Position numbers and translations under genes: made by a program
Part shown: positions 46,018 to 58,198 of the stretch, piece after piece
How positions within the stretch are numbered: position 1 is the stretch's first letter
Layout of the letters: the number at the start of each line of letters is the position of its first letter
Notes under the pieces: model-generated
The model's input: the letters and a program-made list of their open reading frames with translations, nothing else
Databases searched by the model: none
Told to the model about the DNA's origin: nothing
DNA from: Rhytidiadelphus loreus
Lineage: Eukaryota; Streptophyta; Bryopsida; Hypnales; Hylocomiaceae
Assembly: GCA_947034895.1 (NCBI GenBank)
Contig: OX344763.1
Coordinates: 27,031,025-27,095,024, forward strand
DNA: 64,000 nt
Direction of reading: 5' to 3'

Positions 46018-46664
46018 GAGCATCTCCACTAGTGGCTTCTCTATTCCTATTTCCATTTGGATGAAGGGGAGCAAAGATGGAGATAGGAAAGGCAAGCACC
46101 TACTAGTTCTTCCCTAAATTTTCAACTTATTGCTAAATACATGCAAAGAGAAGATGGTCAATTTCCTTAAAATGGCGGTATTCCATTAAAATGGCACAAA
46201 ATGAATCCATTGAAAGAATGAAAACAATGGAAAGATTGTTTGAGGGAGGTGGAAATGTGTGAACTAGGAGTGATTTGAATGTGCTAGGCATAAAATTGGC
46301 ACATGTATGACCCTATCACGGCACACTTATTCTCTTTTGTAGAAGATATTCCATTAAAATGGCATGTGAAATACTGCCATTTTAATGAAATTGACCATGA
46401 AGTCAAAACAAAACTATAGAAATAGTAACAAGACCAAATGAATAGTACTCCCACAAATCAATGAAGCACAATTCATGTTGGAATGATGAAAAAAGGTTTA
46501 GAAATGAGCTAATTTGAATTCCCTATCCATCATCATGCATGGGGAATCGGACCCACCCTAAACCCTAAAATTTAGGGATGGAGAATGTTGGTAGGGTTTT
46601 TTCTTTCTTGTGTAGACGAGTTTCACCTGGATAGAGATAGGAGAGCCCCATGGTGAGGATGCTC
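46018..46664. mobile_element. GAGCATC-type MITE with TAA duplication, hosting a nested MITE
   Basis: The left end GAGCATCTCCACTAGTGG and the inverse of the right end GAGCATCCTCACCATGG are imperfect inverted repeats. TAA flanks at 46015-46017 and 46665-46667 fit a PIF/Harbinger-like 3-bp TWA duplication. Without the nested 46154-46398 element and its duplication it would be about 398 bp. No ORF of note. Confidence 0.6.
46154..46398. mobile_element. MITE with 4-bp duplication GAAG, 245 bp
   Basis: The termini ATGGTCAATTTCCTTAAAAT and the inverse of ATTTTAATGAAATTGACCAT pair over about 30 bp. The exact duplication GAAG lies at 46150-46153 and 46399-46402. It is one base different in length from the copy at 28639-28884. 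Nested within the GAGCATC element. Confidence 0.85.
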
Positions 46665-46667
46665 TAA

Positions 46668-47861
46668 GTGATAAGATTATGAAAGCTTCTAGAGTTTTGT
46701 TTTGAAATGAACACAAAGAGTTCATATGAGGTGTGTCTACCGGCTCAAAATATTCTTCTTTCCATGGATGGATCACCCAAATTTTCTAGAAGCATCATCA
46801 ATGAATATACAGTTGGATGAAATACAGTTATCAAGCATTCCACATCCACCAATTTAAGGGTTATGGTAACACGAACTGTACAACTGCATTTCAACAACTG
46901 GAAGCCTGTTTCTCATGAATTCCAAAAAAAAGACGCCAATTTGAGTTTGCGACAAGGTTAGCGGGATCTCAACCTTTTTTTGACACAGCCAAATTGAAAC
47001 CGCCGATGCAGACCCGAAGACTCGCAGTTGACATGCGGTTGACCCGAGCCATTCCGGCGGCAATTCAAGCGGCCTCCCTTGTCCAATAATTTGCCGATCC
47101 GCCGGGAGTGACGACAGAGTCCCGTTGGAAAATACCCCAAACGACCGGCTGCATGGGAAGCGAGCCCCAACGTGGCCACCGATTCCAACGTAGTCAGCGA
47201 TGCCGTCACTCCTCTACACTCTACAGTACGTAGTCCTCCCCTCCACGAGCTCGGCTTCGTCTCCCATTCCAACCAAATTAGTCCAGCCCCTTCAGCAAGC
47301 TGTCTTCAACGTCCTGTAGGTTGCCTCGCAAGGCCGGGAGAGCACGTCAACCATGGGCAAGGTGGTCGTTAAAGCTGCCCCGGAACCATCGGGGATGTTG
47401 ACTTCTGCTATTGGCGGATTTTCACCCAGTCGTCCCACGTCCCCACTTACATTTCGAGCTAGGTGGCGTTGGGAGAGCTTGCAGAGGATCGGGTAGCTAG
47501 CTAGCTAGGTAGCGCCGGCCGAATGATGTCGTTGTCGGCAAGGTCGACGTTCGAGATAGATGCCAGGAGAGAGTTGGGTCTCACTTGCTCTCTCATCGTT
47601 CCTGCCAACGGCTTGTTGGTTCTGTAGATGGGGTTCCTGTGAACGTTGAGATCGTTTCTTCCGATCGAGTTAGCTTGTTGTTTGGAAGCAGAGGGTGGGT
47701 GTTTCGGTGAGAGTCATGTGACAATGCTAAGCATGCTTCGAGGGGATTAACTTGACGAAGCTTTGGGCAGGAAGCAGGTAGAGATCGATCAAGAGGATGT
47801 TCGTTGGACTCCCTGGTGCTGACCTCGGTCACGATGGGGTGAAGCGACATTGAAGAGCATG
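46668..47861. other. Upstream region of the receptor kinase gene
   Basis: From about 46900 the base composition becomes GC-richer than the spacer to the left. A minus-strand ATG-initiated ORF of 85 codons (47850-47593) exists but has no domain and is not called as a gene. Confidence 0.4.
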
Positions 47862-47869
47862 ATATATAC
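47862..47869 (+). promoter_or_regulatory. TATA-box candidate for LRR receptor kinase
   Basis: ATATATAC about 50 bp upstream of the ATG at 47918, leaving a leader of roughly 25 nt if transcription starts 30 bp downstream. Position is plausible, support is weak. Confidence 0.3.
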
Positions 47870-47917
47870 GCATCAAGCTCAGGATTTGAAGGTTACCTGA
47901 ATCGAGAATAGTCCATC

Positions 47918-50900
47918 ATGGCGCCAAGATTGAGACCGTTTGGGAGGAGGGCCAGGCGCAGGGACTTGGACCCGCAGCGAATCCGCCTATCGGGGTGTTT
48001 TCTGCTCACGATAGGATTGCTATTTGTTGGAGTTGCAGGAGATCCCTTTCGACCTTCGCTTGAATTAGGATCGGAGAAGACAGCGGCCCATGGACGAAGA
48101 TTACTGGTACGTAACTAAGCAGCTTCGCCATGTCTTGCGGTATAACCACATTCCGCGCACGGTGATCTGAACGATGACTTGAAATTAACAGGAGGCGGGC
48201 AGAAAACCACTCTCTTAGCTCCTTTCCGGCCTCTGTTCTGACACTCCGTCTCCCGTGCTCTGCTTCTTCACTATCAGATTCGTAGAAATTATCCTAGGTA
48301 ACTCAAATCTGGATCCTGGCCGTGGAAAAGTGCATTCTTCAGGTCTTTCACAACTCAGCGTGTACTATTTTCCCCAGCTATACTCCAGATTCGTGTACAT
48401 ACCGATTGTGGAACTACTTTCGCTGAGTGGCATTAATTTGCTCTATTATATTTTTGAATCAGTAAAACATATGTTCCCCTCAGCTACATGGAGAGGCCAT
48501 GTGAGATGAGTTCAACTGCTTAAAATTTATGGTCTTGGTGACTGATCTTGTAATCGGGATTGATCCTCGTGACAGGCCGTGAACTTAACGCGAAGCGTGG
48601 TGGAAGATGGCGAGGCGCTACTCCTCATTAAGGCGGCGATAACAACAGATCCTTTCAACGTCACGTACTGGTGGAAACGGCAAGGGACTGGGAATACATT
48701 GAACCCGTGCAGAATGAGGAATTACACGGCGAGGTACTGGCCCGGGATCAATTGCACGAACAGGAGAGTCTCGTCCATCAACCTGGCTAACATGAGCTTG
48801 ACGGGCACCTTGAGCCCCGAGTTGGGCGCTCTCACGTTCTTGAAGAGCGTCGACTTGTCGAACAATCTCTTCACGGGCCCGATTCCAGGCGAGCTCACAT
48901 CGGCGGCAGGGTTAGTGACTCTGAATCTCGGGAACAATCGCCTGGATGGCGCGTTGCCAATCGGAAATTGGACCAACCTCACTTCACTCGATGTGTCGAA
49001 CAATCGGCTCGCGGGAGAGATCCCAACCTCGGTTGGCAACCTGCAATTTTTGAATACGCTCAACATGTCGAACAACAATCTCACTGGCGCGATCCCGGCG
49101 GAGATTAATCTGTGCACGAGACTGAACCGAGTGGACTTGAGCAGGAATGGACTTCAGGGGACTGTTCCTTTCCAGGGTATGAGTGATTTGACGGTGCTTC
49201 ATTTACAGGAGAATCAGCTGGAGCAGCTGCCGACTTCGTTCGGAAATTGGACCAAAGTCACGTCGTTTGATGTGTCTAACAATGGCCTCGTGGGCTCAAT
49301 TCCTTCCTCGATCGGGAGCTTGCAATTGTTAGAAACGCTCAACATGACGAACAACAACCTCACTGGCCCGATTCCGGCGCAGCTCAATCTGTGCACGAGG
49401 CTGAACCAAGTGGACTTGAGCAGGAATGGACTTCAGGGGACTGTTCCGTTCCAGAATTTGAGTGACTTGACGGTGCTTCATTTACAGGAGAATCAACTGA
49501 CTGGAGATTTTGTCTCACGGCTGGATACTCTACCTCGACTGGAAGATCTGGATTTGTCGAACAACCACCTGACTGGAAGCATTCCGGCGACGATCTCAAA
49601 TCTCCCTCTGCGAACTCAGCTCTCTCTAGGTCGTAACAACCTCACTGGATTCATCCCCAACACGATCGGGGAGTTTTCACTATTGCTGAAGATGAATCTT
49701 TCCGCAAATGCATTTAATGGGATATTGCCTGACAGTATCGGCTCCTGTGTGTCGCTTCAAGAGCTTGATTTATCCACCAACAATCTGACAGGACTGCTCC
49801 CTGGTATGCCGCTCGCTACCCTCGCCAACTTGGTGGTATTTAACGTCTCCACAAATGAATTCGGAGGAGGTCTCCCCCTGTTTATTGACCTGAAGAACTT
49901 GAAAGTGTTCGATGCCTCCTTCAACAATATTGAGGGTCCAATTCCTAATCATTTTGTCGATTACGGCGCCTTGACGTATCTCAGTGTCTCATATAATCAG
50001 CTCGTCGGCGAGGTGCCATATTTTGTGGAACATGACGATGTGAACATCCGCAGCTTCGCTCACAATCTCGTGTGCGGGGCGATGGTGAACAAAACATGCG
50101 AGCTTCCGGCCCCGGGTAATCACCACTCGACGGTCATTTCAATTGCAGTGGGAAGCGCAGTCGCGTTCGTGCTGCTCTTCATGGTCACGTTCTTTTGCTG
50201 CTCCAGGTACTTGAGGCAAGAGAAGGAGCAGAAAAAATTTGTAACGGTCTCCGCCGAGTTGGAATTGAAGCTCACTCCGGAGGAGATCTTGCGCGCCACT
50301 CAAAACTTCAACGAGAAGAACAAGATCGGCGAGGGCAGCATGAGCAACGTGTACAGAGGAGTACTTCCGGACAGCACCGAGGTAGCAGTGAAGAAGCTTG
50401 CCGTCAGAATCGTAAACGAGGGCACAGAGAAGGTCTTTGCAGAAGCATTCGAAATTCTGAGTCATATCCGGCACTGGTCGCTTGTCAAGGTGCTCGGCTA
50501 TTGTTGCAGCACGGACGTCACGGCATTGGTGATGGAGTACATGCCGAACGGGAATTTAAACAACGTCATGTACCCGCAGCACAAGGACACAGAAGTCGTG
50601 AAAGAATTCAGTTGGCACCACCGATTCAGCACCGCCATTGGAGTTGCCGAAGGATTGAATTACCTCCACCATGAATGCTCCACTCCCACTGTCCATGGCG
50701 ACTTGAAGCCGAGTAACATTCTGTTCAACACCTTCATGGAAGCGAGGATTACCGATTTTGCCGTCGCTAGAATTTTAGGTGATCAAGGAGTAAAAGGCAG
50801 AGAAGCGGGTGGTTCAAATGACTACAAGGCTCCAGGTAGAAAATCCATATCTCTTATCAACACGCCATTAATGCAATTGGTTTTCTAGGATGGAAGAACC

Positions 50901-51663
50901 AAACGATTTACAATGAATTTCCGGAATCGGCATTTTTTCGTTCTCCGGATTCTAATTTCAGCAATAATTTGAACGCATTTGAGTCTTAGTATGTGTACTC
51001 ACTGTTTGTAGTAAACAGAGTCGAAGAAAACGTGGTGTAAGTCAATCGAATCATAACGAATCCCGGAATATACCGATTTCCAGTAACTAAGATTTTCATG
51101 GTCTCGCTTCCGCAGAATCTGCGAATCTGGAGGGCTGTACGATCAAGGGCGATGTGTACACATTCGGGATTATATTGCTGGAAATGATTTCGGGACGGAG
51201 TCCGCAGTCTCTTGAAGCGGGAGTGAGCTTACCAGACTGGATCCGATCGACACTCTCGGATTCCAAAGCGCTGGAGAATATCCTCGATCCAGTCCTGAGG
51301 AATGAACTCGACGCTAACCAACAGAAGATGTCGATGGCGCTGGGAGTGGCACTTCTTTGCACACGCGAGCAACCGCAAGAGCGGCCCTACATTACCGAGG
51401 TTCTCAAGATGTTGAACCACATCAAGACGAGACCTCACGACGAGACCAAGGGCTCCATGCGGTTTAAGAGCAGTCCAAGCACGCATCAAAGAAACGAGGA
51501 GATCAGACACGAAGTGCCGGGCATTGAAATCACGCCATCTCCTCCGACCACTCCGGGCACTCCCCCGACTCCACCACACGCGTTGACGGTGCAAAATGGG
51601 TTGCATACGCTACCTCATAACCCCTCCCTCTCAGCATGGACTCCATCACCGGAAAATCGATGA
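47918..51663 (+). CDS. LRR receptor-like protein kinase, non-RD, 3 exons, 998 aa
   Basis: Exons 47918-48106, 48576-50835 and 51116-51663 join in phase (189+2260+548 nt = 999 codons); borders are CTG|GTACGT, GACAG|GCC, CCAG|GTAGAA and CGCAG|AAT. Exon 1 gives an Arg-rich start then a signal-anchor-like LSGCFLLTIGLLFVGVAG (residues 24-41). An N-terminal cap with two Cys is followed by about 16 leucine-rich repeats of plant type (residues about 125-545; LxxLxxLDLSNNxLTGxIP), many N-glycosylation sites, a membrane span near 582-604, and a kinase domain. Kinase landmarks: GEGSMSNVYRG (about 647), VAVKK lysine (about 668), VHGDLKPSNILF (HGD, so non-RD), TDFAVAR (DFA instead of DFG) and DYKAPE made across the last splice. 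The tail is Pro/Thr-rich. The kinase resembles the FLS2/EFR-like (LRR-XII) group; ligand unknown. The DFA change makes catalytic activity uncertain. Confidence 0.88.
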
Positions 51664-52739
51664 GCAGGCAAGTAACCGCAGCCTTTCTTTTCCAACCGTT
51701 CATTTCCGCCTTAGGTCGTTTTCTGCATTTCATCTCTGCTGTTCGGATTATAAGTTCGTTTTCTACGCCTGCGAATTAGACATGACTCTGATACTGTCTC
51801 TACTTCCAACACTTGCCCTCTGACCGCTACTGTCAAGCACTCCCTTTCTTTCCAAGTCGTTCATTTCAACCAGAGCTCCCGTTCTGAAATTATACCTGCA
51901 CTTAGGGTTACAAGCTCGTTTTCTAAGCCTGCAAATGAGACATAACTCTGATATTGTCTCTGAAACTTGTCCTCTGATCTCTATAGGCAAGCACTCCTTT
52001 TCCTTCAGGAGCTCTCCGTCGTTCATGTATCGCTTTCTGCAATTCACATCTGCTGCTAGGTTATTACGAGCTTAGGCTCCTAAGCCTGCAAAATAGACGT
52101 GATTCTGGTACATGCACTCATAGTTGAAAAACTAGTCATAGTAGCAAAATCGCCAGAATTAAAATGTCCTCTACGAATTATGAAAAAATGCTACTAATTA
52201 TAAAGAACTAAATTAGCGTCTCGCAATAATTGAACTAAGCATCAGACACTTCATTTGAACTCGACATGATTTTGGTGCTATCTATAAGCTATTAACCCTA
52301 GTACTGACTGCAGCTTCAGGTGACGAAACACGTGAAGGCAAAGCCGTGGACGGGACCGCAAACATTCAACATTCTTCTTCAATTTCGATGATTAGAAACT
52401 ATTAAACCTCAATGTGCAATGTCGTAGTCGATGATTTGCGCCACAGCTGTTGAATAAGAATACATTCAAAGTAGATTGAGCAAATGATCGAGGCAATGGA
52501 CTAGATTGAGAGCTGGTAGAGAATAACTTCTGCAAAATTTAAAGCCTTACGACGTTGTAGATATGAGCGCGCAGTCTCAGTGGACAGCGTAATGTATCAA
52601 CACCGCTTACGCTGGTGCTGATGGCTTAGGGTTTGCCTGAGATCAAGTGAGCAACGGTGTCCATTGAATGCGGAATATCTTTATTTACAAACACGGAACA
52701 AGAATCGTACAAGGAAAATGATGCTACGAGTTCAATGAA
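51664..52739. other. Spacer between convergent genes
   Basis: Lies between the 3' ends of the receptor kinase (plus) and BASS gene (minus). Contains diverged repeats sharing AAGCACTCC, TTCTGC, GTTCATTTC and TCTGATACTGTCTC between about 51690 and 52100. No gene is called. Confidence 0.45.
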
Positions 52740-55700
52740 TCAAGGATGTTTGTGTTTGGACCAATGTATTACCAAGCCAAACGCCATCAACGACATGACC
52801 ACAACCTGCGTGGGAATCCAAGGACAAGAGTTAGGGTTACTGTTTTCTGTAAGCTAGCGGCTTCTAATTACGCCGCTGCGAAATCTTGCTTCATGAGTAC
52901 ATATTTTTTTGAGAATGTATACCCGCAAAACATTACAACTGTCTAATGTTGGTTCTGGTCATCTACCAATAATACTGTAACCCTAACGATATTCATCCGG
53001 TTCTCTCTGAAGTTTTATGGTCTCAAAAAAGAGTGGGATTATGCCTTTAAACCACCTACAATTGCATTGCGCTATGTGGTTATGAAAGTGACAAGAAGTA
53101 AATATTGTTTTGTTTTTTGCACTTGCATGACATTTGATTTGGGCCCAAGAAATGAATGATATTTGATTTGGGCCCAAGAAATAAAAATAATAATGATTTT
53201 CGGTCTTCTTTAATTGGCTTACAAGAATGTTTCAAAAGATTATTGTTCTATTAATAGTAACTATGCTTGGTGCTTAAAGTTTTGCTATTAGATGCAGTCA
53301 CTTTAGACCTAGAGATAAAAATTGGCAATATCGACAAGTGTAAGAATAAGAAATCTTTCAACACCATTGATGCAACTAGATAGAAACTTACGGATATAGC
53401 AGAAGGCAAGCCAACATGTGGATTTGGAAAGAACTTGTTTGCCAATGCAAGACCTAGTAAACTACTTTGCATCCCTGTAACACCAAAAAAGCACATGTCA
53501 TGAGAAACCATGACTAATTTTCTAACTCTCATTCACAAAAGACTTTGTTGTGGCTCATCTTAACATCACATAAGTCTCTTATCGACTATTGTAGCACTAA
53601 GAAGTGGCTTGATATTCAAATTTTGGATGATGAACAAAGTGCTTCAAGATGTTGTTTCATCCATATTGCTTCTCATTCATCCAAAGTCATGTTTAAATCT
53701 TTGAACAACCTTTTGTTTTAAATAGGTTTGATGAAACTAAACAAATATGATATCAACCTTAAGCACAAATTCAAAAAAGGATATGGGTGTAAAAGAATTG
53801 ATGTACATCAATTAATATTGAAATGACAATAATTAAGTGTATTTTTTAGTTTGTTTAATTTTTTTAAAGCATTAAAAAGCCATTAAAATTGATAATCAAT
53901 GAGGAGGGACTTTTGTGATGAAGTGATTAGAAAACTCTGGTTGATACCTGTTTCAAAGGAGATGGTTCTTGCAAGGGCAGTGAGGTCCGTTGCTCTTGGA
54001 AAGGTCATCTCTGTCACTTTATAGCCAACAAAGAAGGCTGATGTGTGAAATGCTACTACAGGCAGAAGAATTTGAAGCCCAAATAGTGAGCGGACAGCAT
54101 CAATGTTGACTGCCAAAGGTGAGCCGACACAGCAACAAGTTGTCAAAAGAGACAACAAAGGCAAGTAAGGGCGTATCAAGCTTGTCACTTGGGGTACAAA
54201 TCTACACAAAAACAAGAGTTTCTTTAGCTTCCATAAACATGATTCTACATAAATCCTAAATGTCTACTAAATCCATGAAAGAACATCTCTACTTATGGTA
54301 CTAGTAGAATGGAGCTTGTTGCAATGCAACAACACCAAAAAGGTTTCATCAAACTGCAAAGTTTCCTTGATATACAATTTGTATAAAAATGAAAATAAGG
54401 TTATATTTATGTCTACATGTGAGCAAAGGCATATTCTCAACTAGTTTGAAGAGTGATGTTAATGAGGATTTTATGGATGAATTAACATACACCTTTGAAC
54501 TAGGTATCTCCTGCTAACACCACTCCTAGCAGTGTAGAAGGAGGTTATAAAACCAAGTGGAGTTGTAAAATGGATAATGAGTGATAATGATCATTTGACG
54601 GCATAAATGTACAATACAATGTATTACAAGAAAATGCATGTCTTCAACTTCTTTTCTAACACATTGTACATTTATGCCCTAGGCTGATCACCATCACCAC
54701 ACCTATCCATTGTACAACTCTTCATGGTTTTACAATCTCCTACCTTGTCTCCCACAATAATACACTCCCATCTATGATCACTATCAACAAAAATCAACCA
54801 ATCTCCTAGAAAAGGAAAAATAAAGAAAAGCCAAAGTAGCATTTGATATGCCAATGGTACAACTAGAAGTGCAGGTAGTTCAACTTTGCAACAATTATAA
54901 AATATGAGGTGTTAGTGGGGCCAATTATATCAATGTCAATAACGAATTTACTACTCCCTCTGTCCCAATATGATCTTCTAGTTGCTCTTGAAGATTCAGT
55001 GAATGGATAACAACTTCCTTAAAATGCTTAGAAACAGGTTGAAATAACATTATTTTCACCCTCAATCCCAAACATTCTGTCAAGTTGGAAGATCATTTTG
55101 AGAGAGGGAGTATTATTCAACTGACCTACTAGGGTCAACCCTAATTATGCTTAGTACAGAGTGGATGCAAAGACTATGAGAATGAATGATAATATACCTG
55201 TTGAGGAAGAGTCCACCAGCAATAGGAGCCACCACAATTTTGGTAATGTTGGTGATCATGCCTACGAGATCAATAGGCAAGCGTTTCCCCAAGAGCCACA
55301 GGGTGAGCAAAGGAGTGACCACCACAGCCAAAGCAGTCGACAGAGCAGTCATAACAATGCTCAGTGGCGCTAGACTTGGGTCTGTCAGAAACGTTGCATA
55401 GTTTGATAATTGGGCTCCACTAACACACGCACAAAGTATCAATCCAGAACCTGCCGAAAGCAACGCCAAACACTTCAACTCATTTCAACTCCAAAGCAGT
55501 GTTCGGGAAAAATCCGGCGACTAGTTCAAAGCAGTTAGCAGGTGGAATTGGGAAAAAACACGGTTGCAATTTGAAAACATCGACCAAAGAAAACCAGTGA
55601 AAAAATCTATAAAATTTCTGTTCAGAGTAAAAAAAATAGAGAAAATAACCAGACTTGATACTTGAAAGAAAATAACTGGTAAAACTCAAAAAATTATCCC

Positions 55701-58198
55701 GAACACTGCTCCATATTCCAAAAATGTCAACTCAGTTCAACTGCAAAATCATGCAATGCCATCACGCCAAACACACTTCAACTCATTTCAACTCCAAAGT
55801 CCAAAAACGTCAACTCAGTTCAACTGCAAAATCATGCAGTGCAAACAAATTTTGTGACGTATTGATGCAATGATTCAATCACATACGCTGATAAAGTGAG
55901 TGGAGTGAGACTCATTTAAGAGACAGTTTCCTCGGACAAAAAATTTCTACTGTAGCACAGCTTGCAAGTACTTATTGTCACCAGTTGAAGATCTTACTGC
56001 TCATTGATATTGAGAAGTGAGAACCAAAATTCAATTTTTTGTTATTCACGTACCTATTGCATCCGGTAGGTGAAGAAACTGGACCGCAACAGTGGCGACG
56101 ATCACGCCCAGGAGTGGCTTCAAAATGTATTGACCAGCCAGACCCAGGGCTATCGGTCCAGGTCGTTCAAACGCGTGTTTGAAGTCTTCAATGCTCAAGT
56201 TCACACCCACTGCAAACATCAGGAACCCCAGCGCAGGTGCATAGTACCTGTAGATTTAAGGCAAAGGACAAGCGGAACACTGTGATGAATGACAGACCAC
56301 TATATAATCCTAACCATAAACTCTCGATTGTCAGTAATAACTACTTGCGGGAACCACCACATGCAGCAATAACTTCATTCCGCGACTGTGTGGCGAAAGT
56401 CAAGGCCTCGAGGGTAAAGATCTCACTTGGTGGTGAACCATGTGAATGAGGGTGGGTAGGAAAGAGCCAACGCCGTGCTTGCCACTACAGCGTGTGGGAT
56501 GTACACATTGACATGCTTCAAAGCGTACTCCCAATTCCGCAATCCTGTCAACACAACGACCTGCAGCACTCATAACAATTGGTAGTGGGTGTTATTAATG
56601 TTGCCCTCCTGGATTTGATGTGCCTGCATTCAAGGTGGGTACCTCCCAAACCGCCTTTCACTTTGCCTAGTACCAAACCGCCTAGTACTTTGCCTAGTAC
56701 CTACTATTAGATTGATCAAATTTTCACATTTTCTTGTTGGCAAGTGAAAGGAGGTTCCAACGCACCCAAAGAACGCGACATAAGAACGCGACATTTGGAC
56801 GCGGTGTGTGAAAGTTATGAAGGGTTCAAGTTTTTCTGGGTAGATGTTCTAAAATTGTTTCTTCAACATAAGTAAAATCGTTTCTTCAACATAAGTAAGT
56901 ATTGATTTTGGAGATGTACACAAGAGTGATGATGGCGGTTTGATTTTGGGTGTACCCACTTATGTCTGTACCTGAAGAAGGAAAATGGTGGCCACATACC
57001 TCCGGGGCTTTCTCATTATTATCTGCACCTCCAACGCTACAGGAAACTCTCCTGCTAGACTGTTTTCTTTGTGGAAGCTCCCTGTCATGACCTATTCTTC
57101 CAGCCCATTTCATTTCATCATTTGTACATACAAAGTTACAAACAACATGAAAATATCCAGCTGACTGTAGACAACATTTAGGTACGCCACAAATGCGAAA
57201 TATGGAGCTAACATTACTTTCACACAAGTGCCTTGGTGTCAAGTACTGATGGTTGCACAAGGTGGAAGCTCATGCAACCAACACATGGTTTGCAGATCTT
57301 ACCAAGAGGCATGAAAGAAGTGCCACTTTGCAGCCACAAACAACGCTTGAACAATAGCCGTTTCCCTGTAAAGAACAGAGAAAAATCTCGTAAGACTGAT
57401 ATTATCTCATCTACAGTGCCCTTGGCAGAACATGTACTCTCATTCATCTGTAACACAAATACTTTATCATTCTCCATAGCAAACTCTGCTGACATAGGAC
57501 CCTTCCCTCCCAAGCATTCATATATTAATAGCTCCTTGACCATTTCAATATTCGTTTCATCAGTTAAGCAGGACAACTTATAAATACCCTACCATTGGTA
57601 GATGCAAGGACTCTGGCAAAAACAATGCATGATCTGCCAACCATCAGAGGAGATCATTTACCATATCAAACATGAGCAGGTGGTAAGATATGTACACCTA
57701 AAAGTGTCCAAAATTAGCATTTGGCATAATTCCTGCAATTAAACTGCCTTCATTTTTATACAGTCTTGTTGGCAAGTGAATAAGCAGCATTCCAATTCAT
57801 TTTAAAGCGCATTTTGGGGCACCATATGAAGAACGTACAAAATTTTTCAAGAAATGATTACAGGTGGACCTAAAATTCACCCAGACTTATGTTCATAAAA
57901 TGTACACTTTAGGCAAGAAATATAGAAGTAGCTCTGGGTAAGGGTGGGAATTAGGTAGAAAAACCTAACGGGCCTTGCGTGAGCTTGCAACAGGTTCTAG
58001 CAATTAAAGTAATCTATTCAAACAGATCAAGAGCTTAGAGTAGAGAATTCGGATATTCCTACCTAAATTCAAATGTATTTGTGTCGGAAGAGGACTTCCC
58101 CTCCGCAATGACCCGTTCCAAACTGCTGAAGACGCACTGAACTTATACGTGGAAGCTCCTTGGTGTTGAAGACCCAACGAGCTCCCCTGCGTTGTCAT
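52740..58198 (-). CDS. BASS-family sodium/metabolite cotransporter, 9 exons, 447 aa, probably plastid
   Basis: Minus-strand exons from 5': 58198-58063, 57365-57303, 57160-57000, 56560-56427, 56247-56054, 55450-55198, 54201-53948, 53474-53392, 52805-52740. All junctions are GT-AG and phases agree; the total is 1344 nt (448 codons with stop). Residues 1-120 are Ser/Arg-rich, low in acids, and read as a chloroplast transit peptide (MTTQGSSLGLQHQGASTYKF). The rest is a hydrophobic multi-span carrier with family hallmarks: ALGFLMFAVGVNLSIEDF, CVSGAQLSNYATFL, PLLTLWLLGKRLPIDL, TISFETGMQSS across a splice, and a C terminus VVVMSLMAFGLVIHW. CVSGAQLS and ETGMQSS are as I recall from the plant BASS3/BASS5 group. 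BASS proteins move organic acids with sodium; the substrate here is not predictable. The exon 2-3 boundary (acceptor TACAGTCAG) is the least certain. The intron before exon 6 holds a hAT-like MITE. Confidence 0.88.
55464..55840. repeat. Tandem repeat in BASS intron, split by MITE
   Basis: CAAACAC..TTCAACTCATTTCAACTCC and the following GTCAACTCAGTTCAACTGCA block occur twice. The first unit is interrupted by the element at 55497-55708, the second (from about 55764) is not, and serves as an empty site. Confidence 0.7.
55497..55708. mobile_element. hAT-like MITE, 212 bp, in BASS intron
   Basis: Ends CAGTGTTCGGGAAAAAT and ATTATCCCGAACACTG are inverse repeats of about 15 bp. The flanks CTCCAAAG (55489-55496) and CTCCATAT (55709-55716) match 6 of 8, consistent with an aged 8-bp duplication as in hAT elements. 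The neighbouring tandem unit preserves the uninterrupted CTCCAAAG site. It lies 46 bp on the intron side of the exon beginning at 55450. Confidence 0.8.
56715..56945. repeat. GGCAAGTGAA repeat family, copy 2
   Basis: In a BASS intron. Shares TTTTCTTGTTGGCAAGTGAA, CGACATTTGGACGC, GAAAGTTATGAA, CTAAAATTGTTTCTTCAACA and GATGATGGCGGTTTG with copy 1, in the same order and orientation. A duplicated AGAACGCGACAT is local to this copy. Just upstream (56633-56705) AAACCGCCT and TTTGCCTAGTACC are repeated. Confidence 0.6.
57755..57920. repeat. GGCAAGTGAA repeat family, copy 3
   Basis: In the intron between BASS exons 1 and 2: TCTTGTTGGCAAGTGAATAA, CATTCCAATTC, CATTTTGGGGCACCATATGAA and CTAAAATTCACC in family order; the right part is diverged. 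Confidence 0.5.

Noticed and set aside
50195..50674. 159-codon alternative-frame ORF inside the receptor kinase
   Set aside because: Overlaps the conserved kinase domain frame and has no independent support.
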